A DNA stretch of 15,015 nucleotides from Anaerolineaceae bacterium (GCA_003446605.1 DMDF01000018.1:1-15015), one strand, 5' to 3'; numbered from the stretch's first letter, positions 1 through 7,900 are shown. Numbers and translations: made by a program. The notes: generated from the letters alone by a model not told the origin.

Positions 1-428
1 CCCAATCCATCGGCATCGCGGAAACAGACCCCAGTGGGGATATTGATGGGTGGGATGCAGCTGTCAAAGTTGCGGCTCTATCGACCGTGCTTCTGGATCA
101 TCCGGTTACCCCCCAGCACGTGAAACGCACAGGTATCCGCGGTATCCATGCTGAAGATATACAGACCGCACAAAATGCTGGTAAACGCTGGAAGCTGCTG
201 TGCAAAGCGGAAAACAAGAATGGAAAATGGTCACTCACAGTTGCGCCGCAAATGATTGAACCCAGCAGTCCTTTCTTCAGTGTGGATGGAACCAGTTCCT
301 ACATTCTCTTCAAATCGGATGTTTTACCGGGCTTGGGTTTGCTCGAATCGAATCCCAGCCCAGACACTACAGCTTATGGGTTGCTGGCAGATATTTTAAA
401 TATCTATCGCCATGAAAAGGCTACATGA
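1..428 (+). CDS. hom: Homoserine dehydrogenase, C-terminal part (5' end outside the window)
   Basis: Homoserine dehydrogenase reduces aspartate 4-semialdehyde to homoserine with NAD(P)H, at the entry to the Thr/Met branch. The reading frame (codons from base 3) is open to the left edge, so the N-terminal Rossmann domain is missing; about 141 codons remain, ending in TGA at 426-428. The fragment begins with a stretch containing ETDPSGDIDGWDAAVK, which matches the family signature around the substrate-binding and catalytic Asp and Lys (E-x-D-P-S-x-D-x-x-G-x-D-A-x-x-K). The tail, with VDGTSSYILFKSD and a Gly-rich turn before TTAYGLLADIL, fits the end of the catalytic domain. The protein stops there, so there is no C-terminal ACT domain; it looks like the short, non-ACT form. 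The ATG of folK overlaps its stop (ATGA), which suggests translational coupling. A start near base 87 is not credible because the conserved motif lies upstream of it. Confidence 0.88.
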   Translation, partial: QSIGIAETDPSGDIDGWDAAVKVAALSTVLLDHPVTPQHVKRTGIRGIHAEDIQTAQNAGKRWKLLCKAENKNGKWSLTVAPQMIEPSSPFFSVDGTSSYILFKSDVLPGLGLLESNPSPDTTAYGLLADILNIYRHEKAT

Positions 429-928
429 AACACAACATTTTTTTGGGTATCGGAACCAATCTGGGAGATCGACTGGAAAACCTGCACAAAGCACTGCAAG
501 CTATCCAGCGCTTTGCAGATCTGAAGAAGGTGTCATCCACCTATGAAACAGAACCGTGGGGTTATACCGAACAGCCTACTTTTCTCAATCAAGTGCTTGC
601 AGCCAGCACCATGCGTTCCCCTTTTGAGGTTCTCAATTCGATTAAGAGTATCGAGGGAGAGATCGGGCGCACACCAACCTTCAGGTATGGTCCACGCATT
701 ATTGATATCGACATCCTTTTTTATGACAATATCCTTCTGGAGGATGCCCGGCTCATCCTTCCTCACCCGCACATCACAGAGCGAGCATTCGTGATGGTCC
801 CGCTGGATGAGATCGCTCCAAATTATATCCATCCCGCCCTGCAGTTAACCATTCATGAGCTCATTAAAGACATGGATACCAGTGGTGTTAAACTCTTTCC
901 AACCAAATCTGTTGAGGAGGATGCATGA
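425..928 (+). CDS. folK: 6-hydroxymethyl-7,8-dihydropterin pyrophosphokinase (HPPK)
   Basis: HPPK transfers pyrophosphate from ATP to 6-hydroxymethyl-7,8-dihydropterin, making the substrate of dihydropteroate synthase in cytoplasmic folate synthesis. The 167-residue product is the usual size for a single-domain enzyme. Visible motifs are the N-terminal GIGTNLGDR (8-16), the pterin-loop region ETEPWG (41-46), QPTFLNQV (50-57), and the signature GPRIIDIDIL (89-98), where Asp94 and Asp96 would hold the two Mg2+ ions and Arg82 and Arg91 would contact ATP. LPHPHITERAFVMVPL follows, as expected. The ATG overlaps the stop of the upstream homoserine dehydrogenase gene by four bases, and the gene's own stop overlaps the folP start in the same way, so all three are probably one transcript with coupled translation. 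No dihydroneopterin aldolase domain is fused to it. Confidence 0.95.
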   Translation: MKHNIFLGIGTNLGDRLENLHKALQAIQRFADLKKVSSTYETEPWGYTEQPTFLNQVLAASTMRSPFEVLNSIKSIEGEIGRTPTFRYGPRIIDIDILFYDNILLEDARLILPHPHITERAFVMVPLDEIAPNYIHPALQLTIHELIKDMDTSGVKLFPTKSVEEDA

Positions 929-1788
929 ACGCAAAGAGCATTTTGCCATTTGGAAACCGTACTTTCATCATGGGGATCATCAACCTCACCCCGGATAGTT
1001 TCTCAGGGGATGGATTATTGAGCCGTGAGAACGCTGTTGAGGCAGCCGCAGAGCAGGCTATCCATTTTGTTGAAGATGGGGCAGATATTCTGGACCTGGG
1101 CGCTGAGAGCACCCGCCCGGGCGCCAGCCGTGTTGAGCCACAGGTTGAGCTGGCGCGACTGCTGCCCGCTTTAAAGCGCATTCTCACATTGGACATGGAC
1201 GTGTTGATCTCGATCGATACGAGCAAGGCAATTGTGGCGCACGCTTGTCTGGAAGCCGGTGCACACATCATCAATGATGTATGGGGTTTGAAGCAAGATG
1301 CTGATCTGGCGGCTATTGTAGCCCATCATTCAGCGCCCGTCATCCTGATGCACAATCGCAGCAATCCAGATCATGTCAGCCGCTCACAATCTCTCGGAAA
1401 TCGTTATATGGGGAGTCATTATCAAAACCTCATGCAGGATATTGCACAGGAGCTGCAAGAAAGCGTCCAGATCGCCCGACAGGCTGGTATCACAGACAAC
1501 AATATCATCATTGATCCAGGCATTGGGTTTGGAAAGAGCGTTGAGCAAAACATGAATATCATTAAGAATTTAGGACAACTCAAAGAATTAGGATATCCCA
1601 TCCTACTGGGATCTTCTCGGAAATCTTTTATTGGGTATACGCTTGATCTTCCCCCTGAAGAACGTCTGGAAGGAACAGCGGCTACGGTAGCATTGGGGAT
1701 CGCCAACGGAGCTGATATTGTGCGTGTTCATGATGTAAAAGAGATGAGCCGAGTAGCACGTATGTGCGATGCTATATTGCAGAGTTGA
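925..1788 (+). CDS. folP: Dihydropteroate synthase
   Basis: Dihydropteroate synthase condenses the FolK product with p-aminobenzoate to give 7,8-dihydropteroate; it is the sulfonamide target. At 287 residues it is a normal-length TIM barrel. Motifs run in the expected order: MGIINLTPDSFSGDG (16-30, with the Mg/pyrophosphate-binding Asn20), DILDLGAESTRPGA (54-67, with the Thr63-Arg64 loop), LISIDTSK, AGAHIINDVWGL, PVILMHNR, IIIDPGIGFGKS, PILLGSSRKSF with the Lys that contacts the pterin, and the C-terminal RVHDVKE. Nothing catalytic appears to be missing. The start is an ATG inside the folK stop (ATGA), with a strong GAGGAGG ribosome site at 914-920. The 3' end overlaps the convergent atpD gene by 17 bases, so folP transcription must end inside atpD sequence or read into it. 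Confidence 0.96.
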   Translation: MNAKSILPFGNRTFIMGIINLTPDSFSGDGLLSRENAVEAAAEQAIHFVEDGADILDLGAESTRPGASRVEPQVELARLLPALKRILTLDMDVLISIDTSKAIVAHACLEAGAHIINDVWGLKQDADLAAIVAHHSAPVILMHNRSNPDHVSRSQSLGNRYMGSHYQNLMQDIAQELQESVQIARQAGITDNNIIIDPGIGFGKSVEQNMNIIKNLGQLKELGYPILLGSSRKSFIGYTLDLPPEERLEGTAATVALGIANGADIVRVHDVKEMSRVARMCDAILQS

Positions 1789-2446
1789 TACTTCGGCGTT
1801 GTTGCGCCATTTTATTTCTACGTTCGATGATATCTTTCGCCAGTTTCAAGCGGAAGTGGTCGGATCGTTCGCGTTCATCCAATTCATCGCGAATGTAATT
1901 GTATTCACCTTTCAAGCGCGGGATTACGATCAATTCCAGCGCTTTCAAGCGACGCGTATTGTGTGCAATCTCACGCAACAGTACAGCAAGCTGAATTTCA
2001 TTATCCGCCAATTTGATAATACCGTCCACATTCTTTTTAAAGGCATCGCCAGCCTCCTCGATCATTGTGGAAGTGGAATTGAAATTCACGGATTGCTTTT
2101 GATTCAAATCCTTTTTGCTGCTGCTGATACGTGGTACCCGAACACCCATCACATTGGTCTCATTAATCTCAATTGGAAATTCATCATTATTTCCCAATGA
2201 AGCTGCTTTCACACGACCCTCGCCAACAAACGCTTCCGCTCGCGCCAGTGTCATCTGAGCATGGTTGGTCAGGTTTTGAAGTTCACTGGCAGCTTCAACT
2301 GCCAGTTCTTCAAGTTCGATGATCTTCTGCATTAATGCCACACGCTTCTTATCCAGCAGTTCATAGCCCTGCTGGGTAAGCTCTAATTGCTGCTTGGTTG
2401 AAAGCAGCTGGCTGCGTGTAATCGTAATGTTCGATACATCAATCAT
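1772..2446 (-). CDS. atpD: V/A-type ATPase subunit D (central shaft)
   Basis: Subunit D is the long coiled-coil shaft that turns inside the A3B3 head and, with F, passes torque to the c ring. The product is about 224 residues with helical heptad-like N- and C-terminal arms. The N-terminus (ITITRSQLLSTKQQLELTQQ, then LLDKKRVALMQKI) matches the family start, and the C-terminal arm (RRLKALELIVIPRLKGEYNY, then LDERERSDHFRLK) is the second strand of the coiled coil. I place the start at the ATG at 2446 because AAAGGA lies eight bases before it. A GTG at 2452, overlapping the atpB stop, would sit only two bases after that site and would add just two residues. It is the last gene of the ATPase operon. 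Its end overlaps convergent folP by 17 bases and no terminator is visible downstream on this strand. Confidence 0.93.
   Translation of the reverse strand: MIDVSNITITRSQLLSTKQQLELTQQGYELLDKKRVALMQKIIELEELAVEAASELQNLTNHAQMTLARAEAFVGEGRVKAASLGNNDEFPIEINETNVMGVRVPRISSSKKDLNQKQSVNFNSTSTMIEEAGDAFKKNVDGIIKLADNEIQLAVLLREIAHNTRRLKALELIVIPRLKGEYNYIRDELDERERSDHFRLKLAKDIIERRNKMAQQRRSINSAI
1795..1817 (+). terminator. Weak hairpin plus T-rich tract after folP
   Basis: Six bases after the folP stop, GGCG (1795-1798) pairs with CGCC (1805-1808) around a six-base loop and is followed by ATTTTATTT. A four-pair stem is short for an intrinsic terminator, and the site lies within the 3' end of atpD on the other strand. 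It could end the hom-folK-folP transcript inefficiently, or be chance. Confidence 0.25.
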
Positions 2447-2451
2447 CAGCA

Positions 2452-3861
2452 CTATCCTTTATAGTACTTTTCGATCATATCTTCAGGAATACGTTTGAGA
2501 TATTCTTTCGGAAACATGGATAACAGCTCCCATGCCAACGCCAACGTCTGTTCGATGCTGCGATTTTCCGTTCCCTGGTTGATGAATTCCTGTTCAAAAC
2601 GCTTTGAAAAATTGAGGATGCGCTGATCCTGCTCGGTCAGCGATGCTTCTCCAATGATCGCAACCAGCTTTTCGAGCTCGCGTCCTTCAGCATAGAATGA
2701 ATAGATCTGATCTGCAACAGATTGATGATCTTCACGGGTATGCCCCTTACCAATGGCTTCCTTCATCAAACGAGATAGGGATGGAAGCACATCAACCGGC
2801 GGGAAAACACCTTTCTGATGCAGCCCTCTACCCAATACAATCTGCCCTTCTGTGATGTATCCGGTCAGGTCAGGGATCGGATGTGTGATGTCATCATCCG
2901 GCATGGAAAGCAGGATCAGTTGCGTTACTGACCCCTTCTTGCCCTTGATACGCCCTGCCCGTTCATACAGGCTGGCAAGGTCAGAATACATATAACCCGG
3001 GTAACCCCGCCTGCCAGGCAGTTCTTCCCGTGCCACTGATAACTCACGCAGCGCTTCACAGTAATTCGTCATATCAGTGAGAATAACAAGCACATGTAAA
3101 TCATGGGTATAGGCAAGATATTCAGCGGTAGTTAGCGCCGCACGCGGTGTCATGATGCGCTCAATGGTGGGATCATCGGCATGGTTAAGAAAGACAACCG
3201 TACGATCCAGTGCTCCACTCGAACGAAAATGCTCGATGAAAAACGAGGATTCGCGATGGGTAATGCCAATAGCAGCAAAAACTACCGCAAATGGTTCGTC
3301 GCCCTTTTTTTCATCGGATAGCACTCTGGCTTGAGAGGCAATTTGTGCTGCCAGCTCATTTCCCGGTAACCCAGACCCTGAAAAAATAGGCAGTTTTTGA
3401 CCACGTGCCAGAGAATTAAGCCCATCAATCGTGGATACCCCTGTTTGAATAAACTCTTTCGGTTCATTACGCACAGCCGGATTGATCGGAGATCCATTGA
3501 TATCTTCCAGCTTCTCAGGGACAATATCTGGTCCGCCGTCAATTGGCTCACCCATGCCATTAAGAATTCGTCCAAGCATAGATGGAGAAACTTTTAACCT
3601 TACAACATCCCCAGAAAAACGCACCCCCGTACGAGAGATATCCAACCCTTCTGTACCGAGGAACATCTGGATGATAGCCATATCTCCATCAATTTCCAAT
3701 ACACGCCCCACACGCGGATTCCCATCAGGGTCAATGATTTGTACCATTTCATCATAAGCCACATCGGCTACACGCTCAACAAAGACCAATGGACCTTTGA
3801 TTTGTGACAAGGTTCGATATTCCTTTGTGGCAAGTTTTGTATTAAGTAATTTTTCAGGCAT
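2452..3861 (-). CDS. atpB: V/A-type ATPase subunit B (non-catalytic head subunit)
   Basis: Subunit B alternates with A in the A3B3 hexamer and completes the nucleotide sites without hydrolysing ATP itself. The 469-residue length is typical. Where A has a P-loop, B has the degenerate SGSGLPGNEL (161-170), with no Lys-Thr; this is what separates B from A and from F-type beta. Other family landmarks are AAIGITHRESSFFIEHF (196-212), the PGRRGYPGYMYSDLASLYER stretch (282-301), the SMPDDDITHPIPDLTGYITE block, and LPSLSRLMKEA, in which Arg364 is the likely arginine finger reaching into the neighbouring A subunit. The ATG start overlaps the end of atpA by eight bases, and atpD follows after a five-base gap, consistent with coupled translation of A, B and D. 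Confidence 0.97.
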   Translation of the reverse strand: MPEKLLNTKLATKEYRTLSQIKGPLVFVERVADVAYDEMVQIIDPDGNPRVGRVLEIDGDMAIIQMFLGTEGLDISRTGVRFSGDVVRLKVSPSMLGRILNGMGEPIDGGPDIVPEKLEDINGSPINPAVRNEPKEFIQTGVSTIDGLNSLARGQKLPIFSGSGLPGNELAAQIASQARVLSDEKKGDEPFAVVFAAIGITHRESSFFIEHFRSSGALDRTVVFLNHADDPTIERIMTPRAALTTAEYLAYTHDLHVLVILTDMTNYCEALRELSVAREELPGRRGYPGYMYSDLASLYERAGRIKGKKGSVTQLILLSMPDDDITHPIPDLTGYITEGQIVLGRGLHQKGVFPPVDVLPSLSRLMKEAIGKGHTREDHQSVADQIYSFYAEGRELEKLVAIIGEASLTEQDQRILNFSKRFEQEFINQGTENRSIEQTLALAWELLSMFPKEYLKRIPEDMIEKYYKG

Positions 3862-5662
3862 TTTCAGTCTCCCAGTTAGAGATCAAACTGGTCAGGTCAT
3901 CATCAATCTTACCGATCAAACGCTTTAATTCTGGAACTGCTTTTTCAACATCAATCTCTTTCATACGTGCAATGCGCTGTAGCACAGGTAAATTGGTGAT
4001 CGCATTGAGTTCGATACCTGCTGCCAGTGCCTCCTGTGTTTTTTTGTGATATTCAAGAATCACTTTGAGCATCCAGTACGATTTCTCCAAGCTGCTGAAT
4101 GCATCTATATCTTGAATGGATGATTGCTGTAAGAAATCTTCACGCAGTAATTTCGAGATATTTAGAATCTCGCGTTCCATATCAGAAAGAGCTTCCTGCC
4201 CGATAAGCTGTACCACCTGTAGTAATTCGTTTTCCCGTCCTAAAATGGATTTGGCTTCCTGCACCAATTTTGGAAAATCCTCTTCGATGTTATCGCCAAA
4301 CCAACGAGAAAGATCAACCAAAGAAAAGCTCTTGATCCAATTAATCGCCGGGAAATGACGTTTGCGCGACAACTCATAATCCAGCGCCCAGAACACACCA
4401 GTAATTCTCATGGAACTTTGCGTAATGGGATCAGAGAAGTCACCCCCAGGAGGTGAAACAGCACCCACCAGTGAAACAGAACCTTCACGATGACCAGCAT
4501 AAGGTTTATCTTCTCCGTTTCCCAGGCAGTCAACATGTCCGGCTCGTTCATAGAATTCCGCCAGACGGGATGACAGGTATGCCGGGTAGCCCTCTTCACC
4601 TGGAATCTCTTCAAGGCGCCCTGACACTTCACGAAGCGCTTCACCCCAACGCGAAGTGGAATCTGCCAGCATTAGCACATCATATCCCATATCGCGATAA
4701 TACTCTGCAATGGTGATACCTAGGTAGATACTAGCTTCGCGGGCTGCCACAGGCATATTGGATGTATTTGCGATCAGGACTGTGCGGTTAATCAACGGTA
4801 TCCCTTTTACACGGTCTTCCAGTTCAGGAAGTTCCATAAGGACTTCCGCCATTTCGTTCCCGCGCTCACCACATCCGACGTAAACTACCACATCCACATC
4901 AGACCAGCGTGCTAGTGATTGTTGAATAACGGTTTTACCAGTTCCAAATCCTCCAGGAATAATCGCCGAACCTCCTTTAGGGATCGGGAAGAACATATCA
5001 ATTACACGTTTGCCGGTGACCAGGGGTTCCGCTAGGTCCAAACGACGTTTGTAAGGACGTGGAGTGCGCACTGGCCAGATCTGTTCCATGTTGATGGTAT
5101 TGATCTTTCTTTGATCATCTTCAATAATCACAATCGGTTCTGCAATCGTTAAATCACCAGCCTTCACCTCTACAATGCGACCAGTCAAATTTGGTGGAAC
5201 CAGAATACGGTGCATAATACTTTGGGTTTCAGGTACTTCGCCCAAAATATTCCCCGCCTGTACATGATCGCCTTCTTTTACAAGGGGAGTAAACTGCCAC
5301 TTTTTATCTTGCGATAGCGAGTTTTCTGAAACACCTCTCTGCAAGAAATTTCCTTCCACCTCTGCTAATTTATTCAATGGGCGCTGAAGTCCATCAAAAA
5401 TCTGCCCCATTAAACCAGGACCCAGGTGAGCAATCAATGGATGTCCCGTTCCCCAAATAGGCTCTCCGATTTTCAACCCGGATGTTTCTTCATAAACCTG
5501 AATGGTTGCCTGTGTGCCGGACATTCGAATTACTTCTCCCACCAGTTTCGCATCACCAACCCATACCATATCATGAAGACGAACCTCTTCAAGTCCGCTC
5601 ACACCCACAACCGGACCCGAGATCCGATTGATAATTCCACATTCTTTACTTACTGCTTCCAT
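3854..5662 (-). CDS. atpA: V/A-type ATPase catalytic subunit A
   Basis: Subunit A carries the catalytic sites of the rotary ATPase head. The product is about 602 residues, normal for the family. It has the N-terminal beta-barrel (NRISGPVVGVSG), the long non-homologous insert that separates A from F-type beta (roughly residues 110-190), a P-loop GGFGTGKT (237-244, Lys243), and GCGERGNEM with the catalytic Glu266. Later come LMLADSTSRWGEALRE, the PGEEGYPAYLSSRLAEFYER block, SPPGGDFSDP, and a helical C-terminal domain. The P-loop has Gly-Gly-Phe-Gly-Thr rather than the commoner Gly-Pro-Phe-Gly-Ser. I chose the ATG at 5662 because AAAGGTGA stands about five bases before it. An in-frame ATG at 5701 has no ribosome site and would overlap atpF by 56 bases; the chosen start overlaps it by 17. 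The gene ends eight bases inside atpB. Confidence 0.97.
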   Translation of the reverse strand: MEAVSKECGIINRISGPVVGVSGLEEVRLHDMVWVGDAKLVGEVIRMSGTQATIQVYEETSGLKIGEPIWGTGHPLIAHLGPGLMGQIFDGLQRPLNKLAEVEGNFLQRGVSENSLSQDKKWQFTPLVKEGDHVQAGNILGEVPETQSIMHRILVPPNLTGRIVEVKAGDLTIAEPIVIIEDDQRKINTINMEQIWPVRTPRPYKRRLDLAEPLVTGKRVIDMFFPIPKGGSAIIPGGFGTGKTVIQQSLARWSDVDVVVYVGCGERGNEMAEVLMELPELEDRVKGIPLINRTVLIANTSNMPVAAREASIYLGITIAEYYRDMGYDVLMLADSTSRWGEALREVSGRLEEIPGEEGYPAYLSSRLAEFYERAGHVDCLGNGEDKPYAGHREGSVSLVGAVSPPGGDFSDPITQSSMRITGVFWALDYELSRKRHFPAINWIKSFSLVDLSRWFGDNIEEDFPKLVQEAKSILGRENELLQVVQLIGQEALSDMEREILNISKLLREDFLQQSSIQDIDAFSSLEKSYWMLKVILEYHKKTQEALAAGIELNAITNLPVLQRIARMKEIDVEKAVPELKRLIGKIDDDLTSLISNWETENA

Positions 5663-5996
5663 CACTTTCACCTTTAAAATGAATTTGCGTCCCGGTTGCA
5701 TGACGAATCATGTTATAGAGATGTTCTTGATTGACTCTTGTACTGGGTTTCTGAGATTTACTGGGAATAGTGACCAGAGCAATATGTTTGCAATCGTACA
5801 AGGATTTAATTAATTTGTGATCGACTTTTGAAAATAATTCATCATCAATTGCCAACAATACTGGTTCGCAGCCATCAATGTAATCACGCATTAGGGCTTC
5901 TGCAGCTTTCTCATCAGCTACACCGTGTGCATCAATCCCCGCCAGGCGGTATCCGTTCGCCATACTGAATGTTGTAATCACCACCAATTTATTCAT
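5646..5996 (-). CDS. atpF: V/A-type ATPase subunit F (shaft-associated)
   Basis: Subunit F binds the D shaft near its base and in studied enzymes affects activity and coupling. The 116-residue product has the expected compact fold pattern. An opening beta-strand (MNKLVVITTF) leads into YRLAGIDAHGV, a helix, then EPVLLAIDDELFSKV, and later HIALVTIPS near the end of the Rossmann-like domain. The hydrophilic tail (KGESDGSSK) would be the flexible end that lies against D. Its position between C and A is where F sits in Thermus-type operons, and this supports the assignment, since F subunits are weakly conserved. The ATG overlaps the atpC stop by four bases (ATGA), and its own end overlaps the atpA start by 17 bases. 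Confidence 0.9.
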   Translation of the reverse strand: MNKLVVITTFSMANGYRLAGIDAHGVADEKAAEALMRDYIDGCEPVLLAIDDELFSKVDHKLIKSLYDCKHIALVTIPSKSQKPSTRVNQEHLYNMIRHATGTQIHFKGESDGSSK

Positions 5997-7054
5997 ACCA
6001 GCACTTCCAGATGTTCAATGATATCCACTGAGTCGAATCCCAACTGAATACCTTTTGCGATCCACCAGATATTCTGCATCTCATTGGTTTTGCGAACAAA
6101 ATACCCAATAGGAACACCTACCCCAATCGGATCTTCAAAGGGGTATTGTGACGCCCGCTTCAACAGCATTTTACGAAGTCGCTCCTCAAATTCGGTTAAG
6201 AGACCGGTCTGTTGATATTCCTGTAATCCCTCCTGCAAACAATTGTAGTAGGGAGTTCCCGAGAATCGATTAACAGCTTTTCCTATGTCCTTCTCCGCCG
6301 TAACAGAAATGAACATTGACTTGCTGATTGTTCCATACTCAATAAAACATTCTTTAATATCGATGTTTTTAGACGAAATCATTTCAGGATTCTTAATAAT
6401 ACGCAGCGCGCACACGATGTTATCCTGGTCAACATGCATAGAAAAATATTCTTTCAGAAAGCTGCTTTGGTTAAGATACAAACTATTTTCCTTAAAAACC
6501 TCATCGTAAAAGACCTTCTCGAGCAGCAATTCGATTTGTGCTCCTTGGAGAGAAGGAAGAATAGTTTGATTCTTCAGCAAAACATCCGTATAGGGAATAT
6601 GAAATGCGACCATTTTTGAGATCAACGCACTAAATCCAGGGCTCATGGATAGATCCCGAAGAATACGGAATGGGATTTTCCCCGATCGGGTTAATAGATC
6701 TTGAATTTCCCTTTTGGGTACATTACCCAGAACACCACGCACGATAGTATGGATATTCAAGAAATCATGGAACGCAAACAGCAGCCTGACCTGTTCCCAC
6801 GCTGAGTCCTCATAAAAACTCCCAAAGTCCCGAAAGAGATTTTCCGTTTCTGTTTCGAGGAATGTTTCAACTGACTGAATTCCACTAGATACGGTCAATG
6901 CTTTTTCAATAGATATTTTATAAGGACTTTTGATTAATGATGAAAGAAACCCGTCTATATTATCCGTACGGGTCATTTCTTCCAACATTTCTTTCGTCAG
7001 TAATCGGGAGAGTCGTGCGCGCAGCCGTGTATTCCCATAATCAAAAGTTGACAT
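5993..7054 (-). CDS. atpC: V/A-type ATPase subunit C (rotor-to-c-ring adaptor)
   Basis: Subunit C (AC39/NtpC family; subunit d in eukaryotes) is a funnel-shaped helical protein that seats the D/F shaft on the c ring. The product has 353 residues, within the family range. It begins with DYGNTRLRARLSRLLTKEML, a typical family start in which the polypeptide samples a Y/N-x-R helix. The three-fold helical pattern continues with acidic-aromatic stretches such as FYEDSAWEQVRLLFAFHDF and the conserved-looking LNIHTIVRGVLGN. Near the C-terminus, DPIGVGVPIGYFVRKTNEMQ precedes the last helix, matching the end of this family. It starts with ATG sharing one base with the atpE stop (TAATG), and its TGA overlaps atpF by four bases. 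I see no truncation. Confidence 0.94.
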   Translation of the reverse strand: MSTFDYGNTRLRARLSRLLTKEMLEEMTRTDNIDGFLSSLIKSPYKISIEKALTVSSGIQSVETFLETETENLFRDFGSFYEDSAWEQVRLLFAFHDFLNIHTIVRGVLGNVPKREIQDLLTRSGKIPFRILRDLSMSPGFSALISKMVAFHIPYTDVLLKNQTILPSLQGAQIELLLEKVFYDEVFKENSLYLNQSSFLKEYFSMHVDQDNIVCALRIIKNPEMISSKNIDIKECFIEYGTISKSMFISVTAEKDIGKAVNRFSGTPYYNCLQEGLQEYQQTGLLTEFEERLRKMLLKRASQYPFEDPIGVGVPIGYFVRKTNEMQNIWWIAKGIQLGFDSVDIIEHLEVLV

Positions 7055-7671
7055 TATGTCTCTTGTGCCGTCTTTTCATTAAAGTATAAGGATAATTGTT
7101 GCTGCAAGATCGGGATTGCACGTTTATAACGATCGTTCAACGTGTTATAAACACACACTTTTCCATCAGAGCTGGATGCATTGCAGCCGCCCCAGCAATC
7201 CAGATCAAAGTTGAATTGTATATTATAGGAAGGATCGACTTTATACTCATTCACCAGCCCTTTATCTTTAGGACTGAAGGAAAGAACGATTGTCTTCTCA
7301 TTTCCTAAGGATGGTTGAAGATCAGCCAAGGCTTCTTTTATCAAAGAATAGAGAAGTTTTTTATAACTGCTTTTGGAATCGCGTACCGTTTCCAATTTTC
7401 CCTTGACTTCGTCAAGAGTAGCTTGGATCAATTTTTGGCGTGCAGCAGAGATGGTCTGTAAATACTGCATGCCCGCTTGCTGCTTAATAAGCGCTGCCTC
7501 GCGATTTAAACGGATGCGACCTTCTTGCTCAAGATTCGCCCGGATTTCATCTGCTTCTTTTTTATAACTTGTTTTAATATCCTTGATGCGCTGGTCCGTT
7601 TGTTGTTTTATCTCAACAATTTGCGTATCAGCGATTTTATCAATTCCATCCAGGATAATTTCAAATTCCAT
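7054..7671 (-). CDS. atpE: V/A-type ATPase subunit E (peripheral stalk)
   Basis: Subunit E pairs with H (G) to form the peripheral stalks that hold the A3B3 head still against rotor torque. The 205-residue protein has a highly charged N-terminal helix (about residues 10-100, rich in Lys, Glu and Gln) expected to form a right-handed coiled coil with H, then a globular C-terminal domain that binds the head. The family's C-terminal landmark, a Gly-Gly followed by S-S-D-G-K-V and N-T-L-x-x-R, is present at about 161-181. The oddity is three cysteines packed into it: Cys159, Cys163 and Cys173 (LDCWGGCNASSSDGKVCV). These positions are usually small hydrophobic residues. The ATG is preceded by GGAGAAGGG and lies 16 bases after atpK. 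The TAA shares its last base with the start of atpC. Confidence 0.92.
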   Translation of the reverse strand: MEFEIILDGIDKIADTQIVEIKQQTDQRIKDIKTSYKKEADEIRANLEQEGRIRLNREAALIKQQAGMQYLQTISAARQKLIQATLDEVKGKLETVRDSKSSYKKLLYSLIKEALADLQPSLGNEKTIVLSFSPKDKGLVNEYKVDPSYNIQFNFDLDCWGGCNASSSDGKVCVYNTLNDRYKRAIPILQQQLSLYFNEKTAQET

Positions 7672-7687
7672 GAATACCCTTCTCCGA

Positions 7688-7900
7688 TCAACCCATTAAA
7701 ATAATGGCAGCAACTGCGAAACCCAGGATAACAAGCGTTTCAGGGATTGCAACCAAAATAATGACCGAGCCCAGTAATTCCGGTTTTTCTGCAATGGCAC
7801 CAACCCCAGCAGAACCAATGCCCCTTTGCGCTATACCTGTCGCAATAGCAGACAAACCAATTGCCAATGCAGCAGCCAATGCGATAATTCCTTGTTCCAT
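7688..7900 (-). CDS. atpK: V/A-type ATPase subunit K (c-ring proteolipid)
   Basis: This is the membrane rotor subunit whose ring carries ions across the membrane. The 70-residue protein is a single hairpin: helix 1 at about 4-24, a polar loop (AEKPELLG, 37-44) facing the cytoplasm, and helix 2 at about 45-69. The ion-binding carboxylate is Glu54 in AIPETLVILGF. Gln25 at the end of helix 1 and Thr55 next to Glu54 are potential additional ligands (see findings). It is a one-hairpin form, unlike the four-helix NtpK of Enterococcus or the eukaryotic c subunits. The ribosome site AAAGGAG, seven bases before the ATG, is the strongest in the operon. This suits a subunit needed in about ten or more copies per complex. 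It is separated by 18 bases from atpI and 16 from atpE. Confidence 0.95.
   Translation of the reverse strand: MEQGIIALAAALAIGLSAIATGIAQRGIGSAGVGAIAEKPELLGSVIILVAIPETLVILGFAVAAIILMG

Noticed and set aside
888..1274. A 128-codon minus-strand frame across the folK/folP junction
   Set aside because: It is antisense to conserved folP motifs, has low-complexity Ser/Arg content, and shows no promoter or ribosome site.
1769..2200. A 143-codon plus-strand frame starting at the end of folP
   Set aside because: It is antisense to atpD, which has clear family signatures; there is no ribosome site, and the start is inside folP.
5663..5701. A longer N-terminus for ATPase subunit A starting at 5701
   Set aside because: There is no ribosome site upstream of it, it would overlap atpF by 56 bases, and the added residues are outside the family's normal N-terminus; the ATG at 5662 has AAAGGTGA in place.
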